Shown one piece after another: positions 17,310-26,076 of a stretch of DNA of 64,000 nt. The notes below the pieces were generated by a model that searched no databases, had not been told where the DNA came from, and saw nothing but the letters and a program-made list of their open reading frames with translations. The DNA is from Stenotrophomonas sp046736075 (GTDB lineage: Bacteria > Pseudomonadota > Gammaproteobacteria > Xanthomonadales > Xanthomonadaceae), in the NCBI RefSeq assembly GCF_046736075.1, contig NZ_CP177163.1:4154001-4218000 (forward strand). Reading direction: 5' to 3'. The first letter of the stretch is position 1, and every line of letters starts with the position of its first letter. The position numbers and the translations under genes were made by a program.

Positions 17310-18233
17310 TTACTCGCCCGGCGTTGCTGCCGAGGTGGCCGCCTGGCTGGCCGCGCGGCGCGCCAGCACCGCTTCACGGTGCGCGATATAGGCATTGGCG
17401 GCCAGGATGATGCCGGCGCCAATCACCGTGTAGCGGTCCAGCGTTTCGTTGAACAGCAGCCAGCCGAACAGGCTCACCAGCGGCAGCTGCATGAAGCTGA
17501 TCGGGGTCAGTGCGGATACCTCGCCCAGCCGCAGCGCCCGCGTCCACAGCAGCTGCCCGATGGTGCCCATCACGCCGGTGGCGGCCAGCCATACCCACGC
17601 CATGCCGGTCGGCCAGGTCCACACGAACAGCGCCGGCACCAGCGACAACGGCACCCAGAACACGTACGTGTAGAACACCACGGTATCGGCGCTGTCCACG
17701 CGGGTGAGCTGCTTGATCTGGATCGCCACGAGCGAACTGAGCACCGCCGCCGCCACCGCCACCAGCGTGCCGGGCGTAAAGCTCTCTGAGCCGGGGCGCA
17801 CGATGATCAGCACGCCGATGAAGCCGCAGATCACCGCGGCCCAGCGTCGTATCCGCACCGTCTCGCCCAGCCACAGCACCGCGGCGATGGTCACAAACAG
17901 CGGGGTGGAGTAGGACAGCGAGATCGCCTGCGACATCGGCAGGTGGCCGATCGCCCAGAACGCACACAGCATCGAGGCCAGGCCGATCGCGCTGCGCAGG
18001 AAGTAACGCGGCAACTGCCGGGTCTTCAACGGCGAACGGCCCGGGCGCATCAGCATCGGCAACAGCGCCAGCAGGCCGAAGGCATTGCGGAAGAACGCCA
18101 CTTCCTGTGTGGGCACGTAGCGGGTGGCGTAGCGGATCGCCACCGCCATCAGCCCGAAGGCCAGGGTGCTGCCCAGCATCAGCAGCGCCGCACGCGCGGG
18201 CGTGGGCGCGGGCAGCGCAACCGGCGGGCTCAC
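17310..18233 (-). CDS. EamA/DMT-family permease
   Basis: A 307-residue drug/metabolite transporter with about ten hydrophobic helices in two EamA repeats (MLGSTLAFGLMAVAIRYAT first; SYSTPLFVTIAAVLWLGE at the end of repeat 1; LPLVSLFGWLLFNETLD in repeat 2). The GTG start at 18233 overlaps the murB stop (GTGA), indicating translational coupling. It resembles S-adenosylmethionine- or RhaT-like exporters of Proteobacteria, but the substrate cannot be read. It closes the minus-strand run ALDH-SDR-methyltransferase-pyrD-murB-eamA. Confidence 0.88.
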   Translation of the reverse strand: MSPPVALPAPTPARAALLMLGSTLAFGLMAVAIRYATRYVPTQEVAFFRNAFGLLALLPMLMRPGRSPLKTRQLPRYFLRSAIGLASMLCAFWAIGHLPMSQAISLSYSTPLFVTIAAVLWLGETVRIRRWAAVICGFIGVLIIVRPGSESFTPGTLVAVAAAVLSSLVAIQIKQLTRVDSADTVVFYTYVFWVPLSLVPALFVWTWPTGMAWVWLAATGVMGTIGQLLWTRALRLGEVSALTPISFMQLPLVSLFGWLLFNETLDRYTVIGAGIILAANAYIAHREAVLARRAASQAATSAATPGE

Positions 18234-19279
18234 CACTGGGCGCCGATCAGCCGGGGTTCCGGTTCGATGGGCACGCCGAAGGTCTCCAGCACCGACGCCG
18301 AGATGCGCCGGGCCAGTGCCAGCAGCTGCTCGCCGCTGGCACTGCCGTAGTTGACCAGCACCAGCGCATGGCTGGGCGCCACGCCGGCATCGCCGTCGCG
18401 GTAGCCCTTCCAGCCACAGGTTTCGATCATCCAGGCGGCCGACACCTTGCGGCGGTCGTCCTGGTCGGCCGCGAACACCGGCAGCTCGGGGTAGTGCTGC
18501 AGCAGCACCTCCACCTGCTCCAGGGGCAGCACCGGGTTTTTGAAGAAGCTGCCCGCGTTGCCCAGCACGTCCGGGTCGGGCAGTTTGCGGCGGCGGATGT
18601 TGATCACCGCGTTGGCAACATCGGCCGCCACCGGCAGCTCCACGCCCATCGCCTGCATTTCCTCGCCGATGCCGGCATAGCCGAGCCGCAGTTCGTGCAG
18701 CAGCGGCAGGCGCAGTTCGATCGAGGTGATCAGGTAACGGTCCGGTTCGTGCTTGAACACGCTGTCGCGGTAGCCGAACCGGCATGCCTCGGTATCCAGC
18801 CGCACCCAGGTCTGTTCGACGCGGTCCCATGCGTCCACCGCCTGGATGAACTCGCCCACCTGCGCACCGTAGGCGCCGATGTTCTGGATCGGGCTGGCAC
18901 CGGCGGTGCCGGGGATCAGTGCGAGGTTCTCCAGCCCGGACAGGCCCTGCTGCAGGGACCACATCACCAGCCCGTGCCAGTTCACCCCGGCGCCGGCACG
19001 GACCACGGTGTGGTCGGCGCGGTGTTCGAGGATCTCGATGTTGCGGTTGGCGAACACCAGCACGGTGCCGGCCACGTCGCCGGCGATCAGCACATTGCTG
19101 CCGCTGCCGATGACCAGCAGCGGCTGCCCGGCCACCTGCGGCAGGGCCAGCACCTCCGGCAGCACCGAGGGTTCAAAGACCTCCAGCAGCTGCGCGGCGA
19201 CGGCGTCGACGTGGAAGGTGTTCAGGGCCTTCAGGGAGGCGTTTTCAGTCAGGGTCCAGGCCGGCATCGATGCACTCAT
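18230..19279 (-). CDS. murB: UDP-N-acetylmuramate dehydrogenase
   Basis: A 349-residue type I MurB that reduces UDP-GlcNAc-enolpyruvate to UDP-MurNAc in peptidoglycan synthesis, using FAD and NADPH in the cytosol. Visible landmarks are the FAD-binding LLVIGSGSNVLIAGD, the LIPGTAGASPIQNIGAYG loop, the RFGYRDSVFK segment with the active-site Arg/Tyr, and the NAGSFFKNPVL segment with the catalytic Ser. The ATG at 19279 overlaps the pyrD stop (TGATG). The downstream EamA gene overlaps its own stop. Confidence 0.96.
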   Translation of the reverse strand: MSASMPAWTLTENASLKALNTFHVDAVAAQLLEVFEPSVLPEVLALPQVAGQPLLVIGSGSNVLIAGDVAGTVLVFANRNIEILEHRADHTVVRAGAGVNWHGLVMWSLQQGLSGLENLALIPGTAGASPIQNIGAYGAQVGEFIQAVDAWDRVEQTWVRLDTEACRFGYRDSVFKHEPDRYLITSIELRLPLLHELRLGYAGIGEEMQAMGVELPVAADVANAVINIRRRKLPDPDVLGNAGSFFKNPVLPLEQVEVLLQHYPELPVFAADQDDRRKVSAAWMIETCGWKGYRDGDAGVAPSHALVLVNYGSASGEQLLALARRISASVLETFGVPIEPEPRLIGAQW

Positions 19280-20334
19280 CACAGGGGGGCCACCGCGCCG
19301 CGGCTGGGGGCTTCGCGGCGGCGACGGATCGCCTCCACGCACTCGTGAACCAGCTCCGGTCCACGGAAGATGAGGCCGCTATAGCACTGCACCAGCGCTG
19401 CGCCGGCCGCCATCTTGGCGACTGCATCGGCGCCGGACTGGATGCCGCCAACGCCGATCAACGGCATCGACTCGGGCAGGCGCGCGCGCAGGCGGCGCAG
19501 CACCAGGGTGGACTGGCCCAGCAGCGGGGCGCCGGACAGGCCGCCGGCTTCGGACGCGCGCGGGTCGCCGGCCACCGCACTGCGGTCGATGGTGGTGTTG
19601 GTGGCGATCACACCGTCCACCTTCAGTTCGCCCAGCACGCGCGCGGCGGCGTCGATGTCGCGGTCGCTCAGGTCCGGGGCGACCTTGACCAGCATCGGTA
19701 CCCGTTTGCCATGCCGCGCGGCCAGGCTTTCCTGGCTCTCGCGCAACTGCGAGATCAGTTGCCGCAGCGCGGTTTCCTCCTGCAGCTCGCGCAGGCCGGC
19801 AGTGTTGGGCGAGGAGATGTTGACGGTGATGTAGTCGGCCAGCGGATACACCTTCTGCAGGCAGTGCTGGTAGTCGTCGAACGCCTGCTCGTTGGGGGTG
19901 TCCTTGTTCTTGCCGATGTTGATGCCGAGCAGCCCGTGGCGGCGCTGCGCGCGTTCGACGTTGCGCACCAGCGCATCCACGCCGAGGTTGTTGAAGCCCA
20001 TCCGGTTGATGATGGCCTGGTGCCTGGGCAGCCGGAACAGGCGCGGTTTCGGATTGCCTTCCTGCGGACGCGGGGTGATGGTGCCGATCTCGACAAAGCC
20101 GAAACCCAGCGCCAGCAGCGCGTCGATGTGCTCGCCGTTCTTGTCCAGGCCGGCCGCGAGGCCCACCGGGTTGGGGAACGTGAGGCCGAACGCGGTGGTC
20201 GGCATCGGCGCGGCGCGGCGGGCCAGCAGCGGGCTGGTGCCGGTGCGGTAGGCCAGGTCCAGCGCGCTCAGGCCAAGGCCGTGGGCGCGTTCGGCGTCCA
20301 GGGAGAACAGGAAGGGGCGGGCAAGGGAGTACAT
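19279..20334 (-). CDS. pyrD: Dihydroorotate dehydrogenase (quinone), class 2
   Basis: A 351-residue membrane-associated flavoenzyme that oxidises dihydroorotate to orotate with quinone in pyrimidine synthesis. Family marks: FPNPVGLAAGLDKNGE near residue 55, TPRPQEGNPKPRLFRL, IGKNKDTPNE, TVNISSPNT with the class 2 catalytic Ser region, LVKVAPDLSD, and the FMN phosphate loop LIGVGGIQSG. The N-terminal extension (YSLARPFLFSLDAERAHGL) is the membrane-binding helix of class 2 enzymes. It overlaps murB and starts 10 bases after the methyltransferase stop. Confidence 0.96.
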   Translation of the reverse strand: MYSLARPFLFSLDAERAHGLGLSALDLAYRTGTSPLLARRAAPMPTTAFGLTFPNPVGLAAGLDKNGEHIDALLALGFGFVEIGTITPRPQEGNPKPRLFRLPRHQAIINRMGFNNLGVDALVRNVERAQRRHGLLGINIGKNKDTPNEQAFDDYQHCLQKVYPLADYITVNISSPNTAGLRELQEETALRQLISQLRESQESLAARHGKRVPMLVKVAPDLSDRDIDAAARVLGELKVDGVIATNTTIDRSAVAGDPRASEAGGLSGAPLLGQSTLVLRRLRARLPESMPLIGVGGIQSGADAVAKMAAGAALVQCYSGLIFRGPELVHECVEAIRRRREAPSRGAVAPL

Positions 20335-20343
20335 GGGATCGTG

Positions 20344-21114
20344 TCAGTCCAGCGTGCCGATGAAGGCACGGGTTTGGTATTCAAAGGCGACCCGTCCATC
20401 CACCGCGTGGGCGTCGAACAGGCGTTGCAGGGCATCGAGCATCGCCGCATGGCGCGGGTGGCCGGCCGGCGGTGCATAGGAGGAGGACAGCAGGCGGCCG
20501 CGCAGGCCGTCCAGGTCCAGCCATTGGACGTTGGGCAGCCGCGCGATGCCGCGCAGCCCCTCGCCGAACCAGGCGCGCATGGTGTCGTCGTCCTGGTAGC
20601 GCTCGGCCACGGCGGTGTAGTCGGTGCCGAATTCGAGCAGCAGTTGTTCGTAGCCGATCAGGAACGGCGAGCTGTCCAGCAGGCGCGAATTCCAGAACAC
20701 CAGCGCCAGGCCGCCCGGGTGCAGGATGCGCGCCCATTCCTGGCGCACCGCGTCGGTATCGAACCAGTGGAAGGCCTGCGCGGCAGCGACCAGGCCGACA
20801 CTGTCACGGGCCAAGGTGGTGGCTTCGGCGGTGCCGTCGACCACTTTCAGGCGCAGGTAGTCCGGGCTCAGCCACTGCTCGGCGGCGGCGCGCATGGCGG
20901 CGTTGGGCTCCACCGCGATCACCGGATGGCCGGCGGCCAGGAAGAGGCGGGTGGAGATGCCGGTGCCGGCGCCGATGTCGGCCACCAAGGTATCGGGCGA
21001 CACGCCGATGTCCTGGTGCAGCCAGTCGAGCAGGGCCGGGGGATAGTCGGGGCGATAGCGGACGTAGTCGGCGACGCGGTTGCTGAAGCGTTCGGTGGAA
21101 TCGGAATGGCTCAT
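20344..21114 (-). CDS. Class I SAM-dependent methyltransferase
   Basis: A 256-residue protein starting at the ATG at 21114 (MSHSDSTERF); a GTG two codons earlier is possible. It has SAM motif I VADIGAGTGISTRLFL (about residues 44-59), motif II VIAVEPNAAMR, the acidic GTAEAT and post-motif AAAQAFHWFD, matching the methyltransf_11/UbiE-like group (AcMNPV/YafE-like). The substrate is unknown. The gap of about 90 bases to the SDR gene contains a GC hairpin (CGGCGG...CCGCCG). Confidence 0.85.
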   Translation of the reverse strand: MSHSDSTERFSNRVADYVRYRPDYPPALLDWLHQDIGVSPDTLVADIGAGTGISTRLFLAAGHPVIAVEPNAAMRAAAEQWLSPDYLRLKVVDGTAEATTLARDSVGLVAAAQAFHWFDTDAVRQEWARILHPGGLALVFWNSRLLDSSPFLIGYEQLLLEFGTDYTAVAERYQDDDTMRAWFGEGLRGIARLPNVQWLDLDGLRGRLLSSSYAPPAGHPRHAAMLDALQRLFDAHAVDGRVAFEYQTRAFIGTLD

Positions 21115-21204
21115 GGGCACCTCGTCATGGGAGAGCGACCGGCGGCGCCAGGCCGCCGAAGACCCGGGGCGCTGCCAGGGACGATGATAGGCGTTGCGCT
21201 GCCA

Positions 21205-22008
21205 TCATCCCATCAGGACCTGGCCGCCATCGACATTGAGCGTGTGGCCGGTGATCCAGCCCGCCAGCGGCGAGCACAGGAACAGCGCGGCCTGGGCGAC
21301 CTCCTCCGGCAGGCCGAAGCGGCCGAACGGGATGCGCGCCAGGGTCTGGTCGTACAGGGCCCGGTCCTGCTCGCGCCGGCGGGCCCACAGGCCGTCGGCG
21401 AACTCGATGGAACCCGGGGCGATGGCATTGACGCGGATCCGGCGCGGCGCCAGCCCCAGCGCCTGCGAGGTGGTGTAGTGCATCAGCGCGGCCTTGGCCG
21501 CCGCGTACGGCGCGCCACCGGGACGCGGCTGCTGCGCGGCGATCGAGGCCAGATTGAGAATGCAGGCGTGCTCGGCGCGTTCCAGCCAGGGCAGCGCCAG
21601 CCGCGAGGTGCGCACGGCCGCCATCAGGTCGATGCTGAGGCTGGCCTCCCAGCCGGCCTCATCGTCGCTCATGCCGTAACCGGTTGCGTTGTTGACCAGC
21701 ACATCGATGCCGCCCAGCGCGTGGGCGGCGTCCTCCAGCCAGCGGCCGATGTCCTCCAGCCGCGACAGGTCGGCCACGCAGGTATGCAGGTCCAGGCCGA
21801 GCGCCACGGCGTCGGCCCGCAGCGCGGCGAGCCCAGGCTCGCCCCGCGCGCAGACCGAGACGTGGGCGCCCGCCGCAGCGAACGCCAGCGCCATCGCCCG
21901 CCCGATGCCCTTGCTGCCTCCGGCGACCAGAACCCGGCGCCCGGTGTAATCCAGGCGCGGGCCCTTCGGCCCACCGGCCGGTTCGCGGCTGGCGGCGGAA
22001 TCGATCAC
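21205..22008 (-). CDS. SDR-family oxidoreductase
   Basis: A 267-residue short-chain dehydrogenase. The NAD(P)-binding motif VLVAGGSKGIGRAMA, the NNATG strand, the catalytic Ser in ILNLASIAAQ and the active-site PYAAAKAAL (YxxxK) are all present, and the C-terminus ends in WITGHTLNVDGG as usual. The GTG start at 22008 overlaps the stop of the dehydrogenase gene (GTGA), so the two are coupled. Its substrate may be linked to lysine or pipecolate breakdown given its partner, but this is inference. Confidence 0.87.
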   Translation of the reverse strand: MIDSAASREPAGGPKGPRLDYTGRRVLVAGGSKGIGRAMALAFAAAGAHVSVCARGEPGLAALRADAVALGLDLHTCVADLSRLEDIGRWLEDAAHALGGIDVLVNNATGYGMSDDEAGWEASLSIDLMAAVRTSRLALPWLERAEHACILNLASIAAQQPRPGGAPYAAAKAALMHYTTSQALGLAPRRIRVNAIAPGSIEFADGLWARRREQDRALYDQTLARIPFGRFGLPEEVAQAALFLCSPLAGWITGHTLNVDGGQVLMG

Positions 22009-23537
22009 AGGTCGAACTTGATGCCCTGGGCCAGCGGCAGCGAATCGGAGTAGTTGATGGTGTTGGTCTGGCGACGCATGTAGACCTTCCACGCATCCGA
22101 CCCGGATTCGCGACCGCCGCCGGTGTCCTTCTCGCCACCGAACGCACCACCGATCTCCGCACCGGACGTGCCGATGTTGACGTTGGCGATGCCGCAGTCC
22201 GACCCGGCTGCCGACAGGAAGCGCTCGGCGGTCTTCAGGTTGGTGGTGAAGATGGACGAGGACAGGCCCTGCGGCACGCCGTTCTGCATGTCGATGGCCT
22301 CGTCCAGCGTGCTGTACTTCATCACGTACAGGATCGGCGCGAAGGTCTCGTGCTGCACGACCTCATCGCTGTTCTTCAGCCCGGTGACGATCGCCGGCAG
22401 CACGAAGTTGCCGGCGCGGTCGATGCGGGTACCGCCGGTTTCAACGGTGCCGCCGCTGGCCTTGGCCTTCTCGATGGACGCCAGGAACTGCTGCACGGCG
22501 CCGTCGCTGTTGAGCGGGCCCATCAGGTTGGCCGGATCGGTCGGATCGCCGATCTTGCCTTCCACCTGCTTGTACGCCTTGATCAGCGTGGCCAGCACGT
22601 CGTCATGGATGGATTCGTGCACGATCAGGCGGCGCGTGGTGGTGCAGCGCTGGCCGGCGGTACCGACCGCACCGAACACGATGCCGGGGATGGCCAGCTT
22701 CAGGTCGGCGGTTTCATCGAGGATGATCGCGTTGTTGCCGCCCAGTTCCAGCAGGCAGCGGCCCAGACGATGGGCAACCTTCTCGGCGACCTTGCGGCCA
22801 ACCTGTGTCGAACCGGTGAAGCTGATCAGCGGCACGCGCTTGTCGGCCACCATCTTCTCCGACAGTTCGGTGCCGGCATCGTTGATCAGGAAGAACAGGT
22901 CCGGGAAGCCGCCGTCGCGCAGCGCCTCGTTGCAGATGCGCATGGACGCGATGGCGGTCAGCGGGGTCTTGTTGGACGGCTTCCACAGGCAGATGTCGCC
23001 GCAGATGGTGGCCAGGAACGAATTCCACGCCCACACCGCGACCGGGAAGTTGAACGCGCTGATGATGCCGACCAGGCCGAGCGGCTGGTACTGCTCGTAC
23101 ATGCGGTGGCCCGGGCGCTCGGAATGCATGGTGTAGCCGTACAGCATGCGGCTCTGGCCCACGGCGAAGTCGGCGATGTCGATCATCTCCTGCACTTCAC
23201 CGTCGCCTTCGGGCTTGCTCTTGCCCATTTCCAGGGCGACCAGCGAACCCAGTGCATCCTTGTGGGCGCGCAGCGCCTCACCGCACAGGCGCACGGCTTC
23301 GCCACGGCGCGGGGCCGGCGTGGTGCGCCAGATCTTGAAGGCTTCCTGGGCGCGCGCGACGATTGTTTCGTAGTCGGCGTCGGTGGTGGCGTACACCTGG
23401 GCGATCGCCTCGCCGGTGGTCGGGTTGACCGGGGTGATCACGCCGGCGTCGGTGGCGGTGGACCACTCGCCGTTGCCGAGGTAGGTGCCAGCGTTGGTCG
23501 CGTCGAGGCCAAGGGCCTTGAGCAGGTCAGAGGACAT
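22005..23537 (-). CDS. amaB: Alpha-aminoadipate semialdehyde/piperideine-6-carboxylate dehydrogenase
   Basis: A 510-residue aldehyde dehydrogenase of the ALDH7/antiquitin group, which oxidises 2-aminoadipate 6-semialdehyde in lysine catabolism. Seen: general-base Glu in LELGGNNAIILD, catalytic Cys in GAVGTAGQRCTTTRRL, the GIISAFNFPVAVWAWN substrate tunnel, the FTGSTQVGRKV cofactor loop, and the GEKDTGGGRESGSDAWK C-terminal signature typical of ALDH7. The ATG at 23537 follows AGGAGT. It starts a minus-strand operon with the SDR gene. Confidence 0.88.
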   Translation of the reverse strand: MSSDLLKALGLDATNAGTYLGNGEWSTATDAGVITPVNPTTGEAIAQVYATTDADYETIVARAQEAFKIWRTTPAPRRGEAVRLCGEALRAHKDALGSLVALEMGKSKPEGDGEVQEMIDIADFAVGQSRMLYGYTMHSERPGHRMYEQYQPLGLVGIISAFNFPVAVWAWNSFLATICGDICLWKPSNKTPLTAIASMRICNEALRDGGFPDLFFLINDAGTELSEKMVADKRVPLISFTGSTQVGRKVAEKVAHRLGRCLLELGGNNAIILDETADLKLAIPGIVFGAVGTAGQRCTTTRRLIVHESIHDDVLATLIKAYKQVEGKIGDPTDPANLMGPLNSDGAVQQFLASIEKAKASGGTVETGGTRIDRAGNFVLPAIVTGLKNSDEVVQHETFAPILYVMKYSTLDEAIDMQNGVPQGLSSSIFTTNLKTAERFLSAAGSDCGIANVNIGTSGAEIGGAFGGEKDTGGGRESGSDAWKVYMRRQTNTINYSDSLPLAQGIKFDL

Positions 23538-23738
23538 GCAAACTCCTGTTGCGTAACGAAGAGGGCGCAGCCGCTGGCAGGGTGGGGGGCGGCATGCAGA
23601 ACGCCGATTTTAGCAGGGTACGCCGTGTCCCATCAGCGGCCCCGGTGCCCCCGGGTACACGTGTCACCCGGTAGAATGCCGCATTGATCCGGAGCGGCCC
23701 GTGGCCGCAGCCCGGTTGTCCCGCCCCCAGGAGTCTGA
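23538..23738. promoter_or_regulatory. Divergent dehydrogenase/kdsA promoter region
   Basis: About 200 bases lie between the divergent amaB-like and kdsA genes. TAGAAT at 23672-23677, 61 bases before kdsA, is a fair -10 box. The kdsA ribosome site CCAGGAG is followed by a short spacer to the ATG at 23739. No clear operator is seen. Confidence 0.4.
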
Positions 23739-24584
23739 ATGAACGTTACCGTTGCGGAAGGTGTTGTCGTCGGGAACCGTCTCCCGTTCGTGCTGTTTGG
23801 CGGCCTGAACGTGCTCGAAGACCTCGATTCGACCCTGCACGCGGCCGAGCACTTCACCACGGTGACGTCCAGGCTCGGCATCCCGTACGTGTTCAAGGCG
23901 TCGTTCGACAAGGCCAACCGCTCCTCGATCAAGTCCTTCCGCGGTGTTGGCCTGGACGAAGGCCTGCGCATCTTCGAGGAGGTCAAGCGCCGCTTCGGCG
24001 TGCCGGTGATCACCGACGTCCATGAGGTTGCCCAAGCGGCGCCGGTGGCAGAAGTGGTGGACGTGCTGCAGATCCCCGCGTTCCTGGCGCGCCAGACCGA
24101 TCTGGTGGTGGCCATCGCGCAGACCGGTCGCGCGGTCAACATCAAGAAGCCGCAGTTCCTCAGCCCCACCCAGATCACCCACATCGTCTCCAAGATCCGC
24201 GAAGCGGGCAACGAGAAGATCATCCTGTGCGAGCGCGGTGCGCAGTTCGGCTACGACAACCTGGTCGTGGACATGCTCGGCTTCCGCGAGATGATCGAAT
24301 CCACCGGCGGCCTGCCGGCCATCTTCGATGTCACCCACAGCCTGCAGCGCCGCGATGCCGGCAGCGAAGCCTCCGGTGGCCGCCGCCGCCAGGTGGCCGA
24401 ACTGGCCCGTTCGGGCATGGCGTTGGGCCTGGCCGGCCTGTTCCTGGAAGCACACCGCGACCCGGACCATGCCCGCTGCGACGGCCCCAGCGCATTGCCG
24501 CTGGCCGCCCTGGAGCCGTTCCTGAGCCAGATCAAGGCCGTGGACGAGCTGGTCAAGGGCTTCCCGGAACTGGACATCCGCTGA
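23739..24584 (+). CDS. kdsA: 3-deoxy-8-phosphooctulonate (KDO-8-P) synthase
   Basis: A 281-residue enzyme that condenses phosphoenolpyruvate with arabinose 5-phosphate for LPS core synthesis. Sequence marks are FVLFGGLNVLED, FKASFDKANRSS, ITDVHE, INIKKPQFLSP, LCERGAQFGYDNL and the GGRRRQVAELARSGMA loop. Asn replaces the metal-binding Cys in the FGGLNVLE segment, so it belongs to the metal-independent type known from E. coli. It is close to the enterobacterial form, whereas I recall Xanthomonas kdsA next to pyrG and eno being more divergent; this one may be a second copy. It precedes the tRNA-Arg gene. Confidence 0.93.
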   Translation: MNVTVAEGVVVGNRLPFVLFGGLNVLEDLDSTLHAAEHFTTVTSRLGIPYVFKASFDKANRSSIKSFRGVGLDEGLRIFEEVKRRFGVPVITDVHEVAQAAPVAEVVDVLQIPAFLARQTDLVVAIAQTGRAVNIKKPQFLSPTQITHIVSKIREAGNEKIILCERGAQFGYDNLVVDMLGFREMIESTGGLPAIFDVTHSLQRRDAGSEASGGRRRQVAELARSGMALGLAGLFLEAHRDPDHARCDGPSALPLAALEPFLSQIKAVDELVKGFPELDIR

Positions 24585-24709
24585 CCCCGCGCACGCCCGC
24601 AGCGCGGCGACGGCCTTGGTCCTGTCGCTGAATGTGGGTATCCTTCACGGCTGCACGCGCGCCATGCCGCGTGCAGCCTGCGGCATCGCGGAACGCCCGC
24701 ACCGCACAT

Positions 24710-24786
24710 GGCCCCGTAGCTCAGCTGGATAGAGCGTCCCCCTCCTAAGGGGAAGGTCGCCCGTTCGAATCGGGCCGGGGTCACCA
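24710..24786 (+). tRNA. tRNA-Arg (anticodon CCU)
   Basis: A 77-base cloverleaf: acceptor stem GGCCCCG pairs with CGGGGTC (one G-U), D arm TAGCTCAGCTGGATAGAGC, anticodon stem TCCCC/GGGGA around loop CTCCTAA with anticodon CCT at 24744-24746, T arm GCCCGTTCGAATCGGGC, and encoded CCA at 24784-24786. Its 3' half is repeated at the far end of the island, so it is the integration target and was rebuilt intact on this side. Confidence 0.97.
24744..24786 (+). repeat. attL: 43-bp direct repeat, 3' part of tRNA-Arg
   Basis: The tRNA from its anticodon to CCA is repeated at 29836-29878 with one mismatch (24751 G against 29843 A); the last 35 bases are identical. This is the standard product of tyrosine-recombinase insertion in a tRNA 3' end. 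Confidence 0.93.
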
Positions 24787-24911
24787 AATTCAACGACTTA
24801 TGCCTTGCCACGTGGCGAAGAGTTGCTCTATTTCGCTCTGTTTCGGCCTTGAGTTGGCACGGTTGGCATACTTGGCAAGCTTTGGCCGGACTGCAAATTG
24901 CAGGCGACGAC

Positions 24912-24929
24912 GTCAATGTCGACATTGAC
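24912..24929. promoter_or_regulatory. Perfect 18-bp palindrome upstream of the RexA/RexB-like genes
   Basis: GTCAATGTCGACATTGAC reads the same on both strands and lies 130 bases before the first defence-like gene, inside the island. Dyads of this length with no spacer are typical repressor operators. No repressor gene remains in the island. Confidence 0.5.
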
Positions 24930-25058
24930 TCGTTGAGATCGCTGTGCCGAGCAATTCCGTGCGCCCCGTCACGTCCTGTTAAGATCCTGCCGTCGGCCAC
25001 GCCCGTAGCCGCGATGCGTGGGGCGTTGCGAGAACCAAAACTATTCTCAGGGGAAGAG

Positions 25059-26066
25059 ATGAAATATAAGGCCGTTGTTCGTTGGTATGACGTTTCTTCG
25101 TGCGGTTACTACAAACATGGCGATCCCTCTAAGCCCGTCTTTGGGTCGTTGGAATACCTGGTGAATGAGCTGGTCTTCTTCACAAAGAAGAAGAGGCTGG
25201 TGGACACCAAAATGCTTGCGGATCCAAACACCCTAAAGACCTACGTAGCGGGAGTGTCCGAAGATGATGGCGTGTACGCCATTGTCCTTTGGAACCAAGT
25301 ACAGGGTAACGGGAAGTCGGTCAATACACTGTCCGGCGATGCTCTGGTTGGTGAAGCTAGGGCTGAGAAGAGTCGCGTCAAGAAGGGGTACATCCCCGGC
25401 TTTCCTACGTACTTTTTGGTTGTTCCGGAGAAGAATGCGATTGGCACTTTGAGAGTTGTGGACAACGTCCCGGGTCTCGATGCATTCCGCCGCTACTGCA
25501 ATCTGTTCTTGGAGAATTCGACGCGCGGCGTGGTAACCGCCCTGCAGGATGGCGACGTGGTCATCGAGGGTTACAGAGAAAGCAAGAAGTACGACGTCCA
25601 AAGCTTGCATCCGAGATTCGTTTTCCAAGTGAAGCGTGATACGTACCGCGCGCAGTACATTAGAGATAACGCAGAGAAGGTCCGAAAAGTAATTCGTGTA
25701 CGGACTCTCGATGTTGCTAAGAACACTGGAGACTTCACTGCATGGCAACAATTTTTGAAGCTGGTTGGGCTATCATCCAGCCACGCTGGTCGCTCAGAGA
25801 TGCGTGTTAAGAATGAAGTTGACGTAAATAATGATGAGAAGGCAATCATCACACTGGTAGATGACAACGAACATTTGGTTGTCGCGAAAGAGAATGACTT
25901 TGGCTTTGTTTTCTCAGGGGCGAGCGAGCCTCATTGGTTGAGTAGCGCAATTTGTACGGCGTCAGTTGAGTTGGATCTTGTCGGGACGAACGGGGTGTTC
26001 GCCGCGTCGAACATCGCCGCTTCAGCGGCCCTCAGGAAATCCGCGCTGCTGAAGACGATCAAATGA
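25059..26066 (+). CDS. RexA-like cytoplasmic protein (putative phage-exclusion sensor)
   Basis: A 335-residue protein with no signal or membrane segment. The ATG at 25059 follows AGGGGAAGAG; an upstream in-frame ATG has no ribosome site. The middle shows GFPTYFLVVPEKNAIGTLRV (114 on), which lines up by eye with lambda RexA GFPSFLFVEGDTIGFARTV, and the flanking Lys/Arg-rich helix and VQSLHPRFVFQVKRDTYR segment also fall in the same order. RexA in lambda is a DNA-binding sensor of phage replication that triggers the RexB channel. A membrane protein follows 10 bases downstream, as rexB follows rexA. Low GC and codon use unlike the chromosome indicate transfer. The homology is proposed from memory of the lambda sequence and needs a profile search. 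Confidence 0.55.
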   Translation: MKYKAVVRWYDVSSCGYYKHGDPSKPVFGSLEYLVNELVFFTKKKRLVDTKMLADPNTLKTYVAGVSEDDGVYAIVLWNQVQGNGKSVNTLSGDALVGEARAEKSRVKKGYIPGFPTYFLVVPEKNAIGTLRVVDNVPGLDAFRRYCNLFLENSTRGVVTALQDGDVVIEGYRESKKYDVQSLHPRFVFQVKRDTYRAQYIRDNAEKVRKVIRVRTLDVAKNTGDFTAWQQFLKLVGLSSSHAGRSEMRVKNEVDVNNDEKAIITLVDDNEHLVVAKENDFGFVFSGASEPHWLSSAICTASVELDLVGTNGVFAASNIAASAALRKSALLKTIK

Positions 26067-26076
26067 GGCAACATTT

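Noticed and set aside
24251..25000. Minus-strand frame with VTPARFERATF over the tRNA-Arg gene
   Set aside because: This peptide is the well-known false translation of the antisense of tRNA 3' ends; the frame also overlaps kdsA.
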